Positions 24,868 through 32,657 of a DNA stretch of 64,000 nt are shown piece after piece. Each line of letters starts with the position of its first letter. The stretch's first letter is position 1. The stretch is from assembly GCF_001632745.1 (NCBI RefSeq), contig NZ_LQRT01000002.1, positions 62,001 through 126,000 of the forward strand. The letters run 5' to 3'. The notes beneath the pieces were generated by a model that did no database searches, had not been told where the DNA came from, and saw nothing but the letters and a program-made list of their open reading frames with translations. Position numbers and translations under genes: made by a program. This DNA is from Aquimarina aggregata (GTDB lineage Bacteria; Bacteroidota; Bacteroidia; Flavobacteriales; Flavobacteriaceae).

Positions 24868-27800
24868 TATGAGGAAAAGGGCATAGAAATTGTTAATATT
24901 GTCTACAAAGTTAAAACAATAAAACGTATCAAAAAATTAAGGAAAATATTGTTAAGGGTATTTCATGTCCTTTTTTCACTTTTTGCATTTTTAGTGATTG
25001 TATTTTCTGTACCTGCGGTGCAAACATATTTAGGAAAAAAAATCACAAATAAACTTAATAAAGATTATGGTGTTGACATCGCTATAGGAAGAATTGGATT
25101 AACATATGCAGGAGGTGTAAGACTTAAAGAAATTTTTGTCAAAGATCATCATCAAGATACGCTGCTATATGCTTCGGGAATTACAACATCTATTGGTAGT
25201 TTAACCGATATTGCGAATAACAAACCAGAACTTGGTGATGTTGCAATAGAAGATTTAATTTTTAATATGAAAATTTATAAGGATGAGAGTAGTGATAATC
25301 TTATGACTTTCATCCGTAAATTTAATAGTACCAATAAGTCATCTTCAAAAGAGAAGTTTTTACTTACTACTAAACATATTAGTATTAATGAAGGGCGATA
25401 TAATTTTATAGATGAAAATCTAAGTAGTCCAGAAGTAATTAATTATAGCGCAATTAATTTAGCTGCAGATAACCTTATGGTTGATGATGCAGATGTATAT
25501 TTAAATATTAATGCGTTAACATTTAAAGATAAGCGGGGATTACGTATTTCAAAGTTACAAACTTGCTTTTCTATCAAATCCGAAGAAATGAATTTTCAGG
25601 AACTGAGTATAGAAACTCCAGATTCTAATGTTCAAGGAGATATTCAATTCTCATATAAACCAGGAGGGTTGTCTGATTTTGTTAATAAAGTAAAGATCAA
25701 TGCTATCTTTAATAAAGCTACAGTGTCTACAAATGATCTTATTCCATTTTACAAAGAATTTGGAAAAAACCATAATTTCAAACTCAAAAACACTTCTGTT
25801 AGAGGTACACTTAATGATTTTAGGGTTTTAAATGCCAATATTTCTGGGCTTGATAGATCTAGTATTAAAGGAGATATAAGAATTCGAAATGCGGTCACAA
25901 ATGTTACAAATTTTGAACTAGATGGCGATTTTGATAATGTAACTACGAATTATTATGATTTAATAAATCTATTGCCAAACGTTTTAGGAAACTCTTTACC
26001 AAAACAAATACATCAGTTTGGAAGTGTTATGGCTATAGGTAATGCTATAGTTACTAGAAAAGCTGTTGATGTTGATATGAATCTTTTTTCCCAATTAGGA
26101 AAAGTAAATGCCTTTGTTTTATTAGAAAATCTAAATGATTTAACGAAAGCTACATATAACGGAAATATTATCTCTAATAACTTTAATGTTGGTCAGTTAG
26201 TTGATCGAGAATCGATAGGTAATGCAGCTTTTGATATACATGTTGACGGGAGTGGCTTTACCTTAGAAAGTCTTGATACCAAAATAGAAGGAGATATCAA
26301 TAAACTGGATTTTAATGGATATACCTACACGAATTTAAAAGCAATAGGAAACCTTAAAGATCGGGTTTTTGATGGGGATATGAGCTCTCGAGACCCTAAT
26401 GCGCAATTTAATTTTAAGGGCGTCGCAGATTTATCAGAAGAAGTCAATAATTATGATTTTGTAGCAAATGTGGATCATGTTGATCTCCATAGATTAAATA
26501 TTTTCACAAGGGATAGTGTTTCTGTATTTAATGGAGATGTATATATGAATATTAAAGGAACTGGAGTAAATGATGCTTTTGGGACAATTTCTTTTGCAAA
26601 AACATTATATCGAAATCAAAATGCAGGATATTACTTTGAAGATTTTGATATTACTTCAGATTTTGATAAGGATAATGTAAGGACAATTAAAATTAATAGC
26701 CCAGATATTATCGAAGGAAATGTAAAAGGTGTTTTTAGATTTGAAAACGTCTATGATCTATTTAGAAATTCTATAGGTAGTTTATATACTAATTTTGAAG
26801 CAACCGAGATCACCGATCATGAGTTTATGGAATTTAATTTTAGTATTTATAATAAAATTATAGGTGTGTTTTTTCCCGAAATACAATTTGCCCCTAATAC
26901 TATTATTAAAGGAAAAGTAGAGAGTGATGATTCAGAATTTAAGCTTACTTTTAAATCTCCATCGATTACTGCATATGATAACTATATGGAGAATATAGAT
27001 GTGCAAGTTGATAATAAAAACCCTCTTTTTAATACATACGTGGCAATAGATAGTATTGATTCAAAGTATTATGATGCATCAGAGTTTAGTCTAATTAATG
27101 TGACTTTAAAAGATACCTTGTTTATTCACTCAGAATTTAAAGGTGGTAAAAATAATGATGATAATTTCAATCTTGAGTTCTATCATACAATTAACGAAGA
27201 GAATAACTCTGTTGTAGGTTTTAGAAAGTCTGATTTTACGTATAAAGGGTATACCTGGTATGCAAATAGAGAGAAAAGTAGAGATAAAAATAAGATCGTT
27301 TTTGATAATGATTTTAAAAACATAAGTATTCAATCTATAATGCTTGATTATAATGATGAGGCAATACGTATAGATGGAGTTACTAGAGGTAAAGATTACA
27401 AAAATCTAACAGCTACGTTTGACAATGTAGATTTAAACAAAGTGACTCCGCGTATAGATAGTTTAAATTTAAAGGGAAAGATAAATGGGGAGTTAGCAAT
27501 CATTCAGGAAAATTCATTGTACTTACCCAATACCGAAATTACTATAAATGATTTAACTGTAAATGAAACATTACTAGGACAGTTACAGCTTAAGGTAGAT
27601 GGTAACTCTGACTTAACAAAGTATAATATAGATACTAAACTAAGTAGTGAAGAGAAGCAAATCCTTTCTGCAGTAGGTTTAATAAATGTTTCGGATAAAA
27701 ATTCATCTATAGCAGTAGATGTTGACTTAGATGAGGTGGATATTTCTGGGTTTAGTGCTTTAGGTGGTATAGTGGTTTCTAATATAAGAGGGTTTGTTTC

Positions 27801-29376
27801 TGGACAAGCAAAAATATCTGGTAGTTATAAAAACCCTAATATTGATGGTGTTCTAACTTTGAATAAATCGGGTCTTACAGTTCCTTATTTAAATGTTGAT
27901 CTTAATTTTGAAGAAGATTCAAAAGTCCTACTTAGTAAACAGAAATTTGATTTTGATAATGTTAATATTACAGATACAAAATACGATACAAAAGGTGTCT
28001 TGTCAGGCTTTATAGCCCATCGACGTTTCTCGAAATGGGAGTTAGGACTTAAATTGCTGGCTAACGATAGGTTGTTAGTTTTAGATACAGAAGAGGATGA
28101 AGAATCCTTATATTATGGTACAGGATTTATAAGTGGTGAAGCCGAAATAAAAGGCCCTACAGACGGTTTGGTGATTGATGTTAATGCTACCACAGAAAAA
28201 GGTACTAGTTTTAAAATACCTTTAAATGAAACAGAATCTATTGGTGATAATAGCTACATACATTTTCTTAGTCAAGAGGAGAAAAGAGCCCGATTAGAAG
28301 GAAAAGAGATTGTCTTAGAAGATGTAAAAGGTTTAGAACTTAATTTTGATCTTGATGTAAATAATAACGCAGAAGTAGAAATTGTAATTGATAAAAATAC
28401 AGGAAGCTCATTAAAAGGTCGAGGAGCGGGAACCTTACTGATTGAAATTAATACCAATGGAAAGTTTAAAATGTGGGGTGATTTTGTGGCATATGAAGGA
28501 ACGTATAACTTTAGATATGGACCATTTGTAGAAAAACTATTTACAGTACGAGATGGGGGAACTATAAACTGGTCAGGAAGTCCAACTAGAGCCGTTTTAG
28601 ACCTTAGTGCTGTATATAAAACCGAAGCAAACCCTGCAATATTGTTAGAAAGTGCTTCTATAAACCGTAAAATACCGGTAGAAGTTGTGGTAGATCTTCA
28701 AGGAGAGTTAATTCAACCTAATATCAATTTTAATATAGAATTTCCTAACCTTAGTTCTGTAGCAAAAAGTGAATTAGATTACAGACTAAGTGATCAATCA
28801 ACTAAAGAATTGCAAGCATTATCTTTAGTATCATCTGGGCAATTTTACAGTGGTACTTTGGATGCCAATGCCATTACAGGTGGTATTGCTGCCGAAAGAG
28901 TTTCGGGTCTTTTTAATAGTATTTTTTCTGACGAAGATGATAAATTTCAAGTAGGACTTAATTATGTACAAGGAGTTCGAACATTAGATCAAGAAAATGC
29001 AGATCAATTCGGATTAACACTTTCGACACAAATCAATAATAAAATATTAATAAATGGGCGAGTAGGAGTACCTATAGGAGGTGCAAATGATTCTGGAGTA
29101 ATAGGAGATGTAGAAATAGAATATCTATTTAATGAAGATGGATCGTTAAGAGGAAAAGTCTTTAATCGTCAAAACGATATTCAATTTATCGGTGCAGGAA
29201 ATCAAATCTATGAACAAGGAGTTGGCTTGTCATACTCGGTAGATTTTGATAATTTTAATGAATTATGGACTAAGATTTTTAAAACTAAAAAAGTTCAAGA
29301 TTCTATCGCAAAACCAGAAGATACAATCAAAATTGAAAAACCAGATTTTATTAACTTTACAGAAAAAAATAAATAA
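24856..29376 (+). CDS. tamB: Translocation/assembly module TamB-like protein (DUF490)
   Basis: This 1506-codon reading frame encodes an AsmA/TamB-type periplasmic bridge protein. It has an N-terminal signal anchor (RKILLRVFHVLFSLFAFLVIVF), a long beta-helical body of DUF490-like repeats such as GDIQFSYKPGG and GKINGELAI, and the conserved C-terminal TamB domain with FKMWGDFVAYEGTYNFRYG and SGQFYSGTLD. It links inner and outer membranes and aids outer-membrane protein insertion or lipid transfer. No ATG exists near the start: TTG at 24856 (overlapping tsaD by 12 bp) and TTG at 24949 (with AAGGA upstream) are candidates. Divergence from tsaD is a conserved flavobacterial arrangement. Confidence 0.92.
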   Translation: MLIHYEEKGIEIVNIVYKVKTIKRIKKLRKILLRVFHVLFSLFAFLVIVFSVPAVQTYLGKKITNKLNKDYGVDIAIGRIGLTYAGGVRLKEIFVKDHHQDTLLYASGITTSIGSLTDIANNKPELGDVAIEDLIFNMKIYKDESSDNLMTFIRKFNSTNKSSSKEKFLLTTKHISINEGRYNFIDENLSSPEVINYSAINLAADNLMVDDADVYLNINALTFKDKRGLRISKLQTCFSIKSEEMNFQELSIETPDSNVQGDIQFSYKPGGLSDFVNKVKINAIFNKATVSTNDLIPFYKEFGKNHNFKLKNTSVRGTLNDFRVLNANISGLDRSSIKGDIRIRNAVTNVTNFELDGDFDNVTTNYYDLINLLPNVLGNSLPKQIHQFGSVMAIGNAIVTRKAVDVDMNLFSQLGKVNAFVLLENLNDLTKATYNGNIISNNFNVGQLVDRESIGNAAFDIHVDGSGFTLESLDTKIEGDINKLDFNGYTYTNLKAIGNLKDRVFDGDMSSRDPNAQFNFKGVADLSEEVNNYDFVANVDHVDLHRLNIFTRDSVSVFNGDVYMNIKGTGVNDAFGTISFAKTLYRNQNAGYYFEDFDITSDFDKDNVRTIKINSPDIIEGNVKGVFRFENVYDLFRNSIGSLYTNFEATEITDHEFMEFNFSIYNKIIGVFFPEIQFAPNTIIKGKVESDDSEFKLTFKSPSITAYDNYMENIDVQVDNKNPLFNTYVAIDSIDSKYYDASEFSLINVTLKDTLFIHSEFKGGKNNDDNFNLEFYHTINEENNSVVGFRKSDFTYKGYTWYANREKSRDKNKIVFDNDFKNISIQSIMLDYNDEAIRIDGVTRGKDYKNLTATFDNVDLNKVTPRIDSLNLKGKINGELAIIQENSLYLPNTEITINDLTVNETLLGQLQLKVDGNSDLTKYNIDTKLSSEEKQILSAVGLINVSDKNSSIAVDVDLDEVDISGFSALGGIVVSNIRGFVSGQAKISGSYKNPNIDGVLTLNKSGLTVPYLNVDLNFEEDSKVLLSKQKFDFDNVNITDTKYDTKGVLSGFIAHRRFSKWELGLKLLANDRLLVLDTEEDEESLYYGTGFISGEAEIKGPTDGLVIDVNATTEKGTSFKIPLNETESIGDNSYIHFLSQEEKRARLEGKEIVLEDVKGLELNFDLDVNNNAEVEIVIDKNTGSSLKGRGAGTLLIEINTNGKFKMWGDFVAYEGTYNFRYGPFVEKLFTVRDGGTINWSGSPTRAVLDLSAVYKTEANPAILLESASINRKIPVEVVVDLQGELIQPNINFNIEFPNLSSVAKSELDYRLSDQSTKELQALSLVSSGQFYSGTLDANAITGGIAAERVSGLFNSIFSDEDDKFQVGLNYVQGVRTLDQENADQFGLTLSTQINNKILINGRVGVPIGGANDSGVIGDVEIEYLFNEDGSLRGKVFNRQNDIQFIGAGNQIYEQGVGLSYSVDFDNFNELWTKIFKTKKVQDSIAKPEDTIKIEKPDFINFTEKNK

Positions 29377-29441
29377 ATGTAGGTAGTGGTGAAGTAGAAA
29401 AACTACGACTATTTTACATAATAGACAATAAACAAAAATAC

Positions 29442-30428
29442 ATGGCCAGAGAAATTACAACAATCGGTGTTATGACATCCGGCGGAGATTCCCCAGGTAT
29501 GAATGCTGCAATACGTGCCGTAGCGAGGGCATGTGCATATTACAATGTAAAATGTATAGGGTTTTACAGAGGTTATCAAGGAATGATAGAGGGAGACTAT
29601 TGTATGATGAATGCACGTAGCGTTCGTAATATTATTAGTCAAGGAGGAACGATATTAAAATCTGCTAGGTCAAAAGATTTTAGAACTCCAGAAGGTAGAA
29701 AAAAAGCAGCAGATAACCTCAAAGAGATTGGTGTTGATGCAATGGTATTAATTGGGGGAGATGGTACATTTAGAGGTGGACAGATTTTTAGTGAAGAGTA
29801 CGATATTCCAGTTATAGGAGTACCAGGAACTATAGATAATGATATTGCAGGAACAAATTTCACTATAGGTTATGATACTGCTCTAAATACAGTTATCGAG
29901 GCGATAGATAAAATTAGAGATACAGCAAGTTCACATGATCGATTATTCTTTATTGAAGTAATGGGTAGAGATGCCGGATTTATTGCGTTAAACACTGGTG
30001 TCGGAGCAGGAGCAGAGGAAATCTTAATTCCTGAAGAAGATTTGGGATTAGATAGACTGTTAGAATCCTTAAAGCGTAGTAAACGTTCTGGTAAATCATC
30101 AAGTATTGTCGTGGTAAGTGAAGGAGATAAAATAGGTAAAAATGTGTATGAACTAGCTGATTATGTAACCGAAAATTTACCGGATTATGAAGTAAAAGTA
30201 ACGGTATTAGGTCATATGCAAAGAGGTGGGTCTCCTTCGTGTTTTGATAGAACATTAGCTAGTAGATTATGTGTTAAAGCGGTTGAGTTATTGTTAGATG
30301 GCGAAAAAAATATAATGGTAGGAATAATTAATAACGAAATAGCAGCTACTAGTTTTGATACCGGATTAAAAGAAGATCATGGGATTAATAAAGAATTACT
30401 AAGAATATCTGATATTCTTTCGACATAA
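29442..30428 (+). CDS. pfkA: 6-phosphofructokinase (ATP-dependent)
   Basis: This 328-residue enzyme commits fructose-6-phosphate to glycolysis. Family motifs are present: TSGGDSPGMNAAIRA, GGDGTFRG (the third Gly of GGDG marks ATP-dependent rather than pyrophosphate enzymes, which have GGDD), GVPGTIDNDI with the catalytic Asp, EVMGRDAGFIA, and GHMQRGGSPS near the C-terminus. It starts 66 bp after tamB and is followed 35 bp later by mgsA, so the two metabolic genes probably share a transcript. Confidence 0.97.
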   Translation: MAREITTIGVMTSGGDSPGMNAAIRAVARACAYYNVKCIGFYRGYQGMIEGDYCMMNARSVRNIISQGGTILKSARSKDFRTPEGRKKAADNLKEIGVDAMVLIGGDGTFRGGQIFSEEYDIPVIGVPGTIDNDIAGTNFTIGYDTALNTVIEAIDKIRDTASSHDRLFFIEVMGRDAGFIALNTGVGAGAEEILIPEEDLGLDRLLESLKRSKRSGKSSSIVVVSEGDKIGKNVYELADYVTENLPDYEVKVTVLGHMQRGGSPSCFDRTLASRLCVKAVELLLDGEKNIMVGIINNEIAATSFDTGLKEDHGINKELLRISDILST

Positions 30429-30462
30429 GAAGGTATTATAAATAAGAAATATAAAGTTAGAA

Positions 30463-30825
30463 ATGACAATTGCAATTATAGCACATGATGGTAAGAAAGC
30501 AGAGATGGTTCAATTTTTAAATGAACATCAAGAAATATTACATTCAAAAAACATAAAATTAATTTCTACCGGAACTACAGGCGAAAAAGCGAAGAGAGCA
30601 GGTTTTGAGGTTGATGCGTTATTGTCAGGCCCACTTGGAGGTGATGCACAAATAGCCTCTGGAGTTGCCGAAAAAAAAGTTGATATGGTTATCTTTTTTA
30701 GAGATCCATTAGCTAAGCATCCACATGAGCCAGATATTTTTATGTTAATGCGCCTTTGCGATGTTTATAATGTGCCATTGGCAACAAATCCAGCTACAGC
30801 AGAATTATTACTTAAAGGCTTATAG
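30463..30825 (+). CDS. mgsA: Methylglyoxal synthase
   Basis: This 120-residue enzyme converts dihydroxyacetone phosphate to methylglyoxal and phosphate. It shows the catalytic set with GPLGGD (Asp61, equivalent to the general base Asp71 of E. coli), RDPL (Asp81), and HPHEPD (His88, Asp91). LISTGTTG binds phosphate. The E. coli enzyme has about 150 residues, so this is a short form missing N- and C-terminal extensions. It probably co-transcribes with pfkA and could divert triose phosphate under carbon overload. The 735 bp after it contain only a doubtful leftward small ORF. Confidence 0.93.
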   Translation: MTIAIIAHDGKKAEMVQFLNEHQEILHSKNIKLISTGTTGEKAKRAGFEVDALLSGPLGGDAQIASGVAEKKVDMVIFFRDPLAKHPHEPDIFMLMRLCDVYNVPLATNPATAELLLKGL

Positions 30826-30908
30826 TGGGTAACTTAAAGTAATAGAACCATTACAATGATAAAGAAATTTTGAATTTAAGCATAGGACTTAATTCATAAA
30901 AACTCTTC

Positions 30909-31084
30909 CTAAATTTGAAAACAACTTATTATATTTAATACTTGAATAAAACTCCCAACCACTATTTCTGATGCTGATAATTCATCATATATATTGTTTC
31001 TACCTAAATCAAACAGTATATAAGCTCCTGGGTTTAAAGCATTGCTTCCTGACTTATTGGATATTATATAGAAAAATGAAGGAC
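30909..31084 (-). other. Untranslated-looking open frame after the small secreted ORF
   Basis: Reading leftward from the stop of the 94-residue ORF, the frame shifted by two bases stays open to the TAG at 30909-30911. It encodes a protein-like stretch including NKSGSNALNPGAYILFDLG and NNIYDELSASEIVVGSF. It has no ATG of its own. It may be the displaced C-terminus of that ORF, or chance. The rest of 30826-31560 shows no other signal I can support. Confidence 0.35.
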
Positions 31085-31369
31085 TTAAGTGAGTTGTGCT
31101 AGGTTAAATCCTATAGAGTAGTTTAGTTTTATTGGTCTTGTTAATATGGGGGAATAATAGTTATTTTGTGTAGTACGAACAACAAAAGGTTTATTAAAAG
31201 TATAGTTTAGAGTAGTATTGTTATTAAGATTGTTTGCCAAACTCATAAAATTACCACTTTGATATGTGCTGTTTTGTGAGTTCCCAAAAATATAGTTGGT
31301 AGATGTACTTTGCGCAATACACATAATCACACTAAAAAATGTAAAAACACAAATAAGCGTAGTTTTCAT
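31085..31369 (-). CDS. Small secreted protein, possibly truncated by frameshift
   Basis: This 94-residue ORF has a convincing signal peptide (hydrophobic residues 4-16, cleavage after CIAQ) and AGGAAG 7 nt before its ATG. The mature part is Asn/Thr/Ser-rich with no recognised domain and ends abruptly in NLAQLT. The frame just beyond, shifted by two bases, stays open for about 58 codons with normal-looking amino-acid content, so the gene may be frameshifted. It stands alone between mgsA and an RDD gene. It may also be non-coding; the signal peptide and ribosome site are the only support. Confidence 0.4.
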   Translation of the reverse strand: MKTTLICVFTFFSVIMCIAQSTSTNYIFGNSQNSTYQSGNFMSLANNLNNNTTLNYTFNKPFVVRTTQNNYYSPILTRPIKLNYSIGFNLAQLT

Positions 31370-31560
31370 AATATCTTCCTTTTTCCTAAAACAAATAAGT
31401 ACAAGAATACCCCACCCTAAGATAAGAGTAATTAATAAGGTATACTTTTCTGATTTGTCAAACTAAAATTGATGTCTAAGATTTAAAATGTCATATAAGA
31501 TGGTAACAATTCCTGATCAATTGACATGAATAAAAAGGAAAACTAAATAAACCATCAATT

Positions 31561-32139
31561 ATGAATAGACAAAAACAACTTGTGTTTTGCAAAGTTTGTA
31601 AAAATCAAAAATTTGATATGAAACAAGGAGTAATTTGCGAATTAACCAATACGGTAGCAGATTTTCAAGAAACTTGTGAGCATTATGAAGAGGATGTAAC
31701 CCTTAAAGAAAAAGAAAAAGTTCAAGAATTAGAGAGAGCCTTAAATCATAAAGAGGCCAGTCAAGGACAAAGATTTGCTAATTTAATTATTGATTATATA
31801 TTTATCATTATTTTTAGTTTCGTTGCAGGAATTTTATTGGCTTTATTCTCACCGGAAACCATGTATGCATTAGAACAAGAAAATCCCATACTAAATTATG
31901 TATTTGGATTTGTAATTGGTGTAACATATTATACGTTCTTTGAGATGACTACTAGCAGAACAATGGGTAAGATAATTACAGGGACTAAAGTTGTTGATGA
32001 GCAAGGAAATGTGCCCGAGGCGGGAACAATTTTACTAAGAAGTCTATGTCGTTATATCCCTTTTGATGCATTTTCATTTTTAGGTGAAGGTACTGGGTGG
32101 CATGATACGCTTTCTAAGACAAAGGTTGTAAATAAATGA
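31561..32139 (+). CDS. RDD family membrane protein with Cys-rich N-terminus
   Basis: This 192-residue protein has an N-terminal soluble segment with four cysteines (FCKVCKNQKF, ICEL, ETCEHY) that could bind zinc. The RDD domain that follows comprises RFANLIIDYIFIIIFSF, a second helix pair, GKIITGTKVVDEQG and LLRSLCRYIPFDAFSF. RDD proteins (named for Arg-Asp-Asp) are small multi-spanning proteins of largely unknown role, some linked to transport. Here the motif RFANLIID keeps Arg and Asp. It is a single gene, closed by a hairpin shared with the convergent ridA-like gene. Confidence 0.85.
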   Translation: MNRQKQLVFCKVCKNQKFDMKQGVICELTNTVADFQETCEHYEEDVTLKEKEKVQELERALNHKEASQGQRFANLIIDYIFIIIFSFVAGILLALFSPETMYALEQENPILNYVFGFVIGVTYYTFFEMTTSRTMGKIITGTKVVDEQGNVPEAGTILLRSLCRYIPFDAFSFLGEGTGWHDTLSKTKVVNK

Positions 32140-32152
32140 TATAACTATAAAT

Positions 32153-32185
32153 CCTTCTAAAGTAAATCAAATATACTTTAGAAGG
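32153..32185. terminator. Convergent hairpin between the RDD and RidA genes
   Basis: CCTTCTAAAGTA (32153-32164) and TACTTTAGAAGG (32174-32185) form a perfect 12-bp stem with a 9-nt loop. It lies in the 77-bp gap between convergent genes. T tracts are short. Confidence 0.6.
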
Positions 32186-32216
32186 GTAATGTCTTACATA
32201 TTAAAAGAAATACTAT

Positions 32217-32597
32217 CTATTTTACTGCGATAACAGAAATCTCAACATTAACAAACTTGGGTAAAGCAGCTACAGCAACTGTTTCTCTTGCAGGGGCAGT
32301 ATCCTCGTTAAAATACCCACCATAAACTTCATTTACTTGAGCAAAGTTATTCATGTCATTTAAGAAAATTGTGGTTTTGATTACATTTTCGAAAGTCATT
32401 TCAACTTGATCAAGAATAGCTTTTAGATTCTGCATAACTTGTTCTGCTTCCGTTTTAATATCATCAAGTACTAATTCTCCTGTGTCTGGATTAATTGCAA
32501 TTTGTCCAGAAGTATACAATGTATTTCCGTTTAATATAGCTTGATTATAAGGTCCAATAGGGGCTGGAGCTTTAGCAGTGGTAATTATTTTTTTCAT
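32217..32597 (-). CDS. RidA family enamine/imine deaminase
   Basis: This 126-residue protein hydrolyses reactive 2-aminoacrylate-type imines released by PLP enzymes, protecting them. It has the family hallmarks APAPIGPYNQA at the N-terminus, SGQIAINPDTG, NLKAILDQ, then ETVAVAALPKF and VEISVIAVK at the C-terminus; the catalytic Arg position is in ARETVAVA. Length and trimer-forming core are normal. It stands downstream of lptD on the minus strand, 60 bp after its stop, and may be read from the same transcript. Confidence 0.93.
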   Translation of the reverse strand: MKKIITTAKAPAPIGPYNQAILNGNTLYTSGQIAINPDTGELVLDDIKTEAEQVMQNLKAILDQVEMTFENVIKTTIFLNDMNNFAQVNEVYGGYFNEDTAPARETVAVAALPKFVNVEISVIAVK

Positions 32598-32657
32598 TAT
32601 GAGAAGAGATTAAAGGTGTTATTCAATTTTTAAATATCTAAATTGTAATAGAATTTA

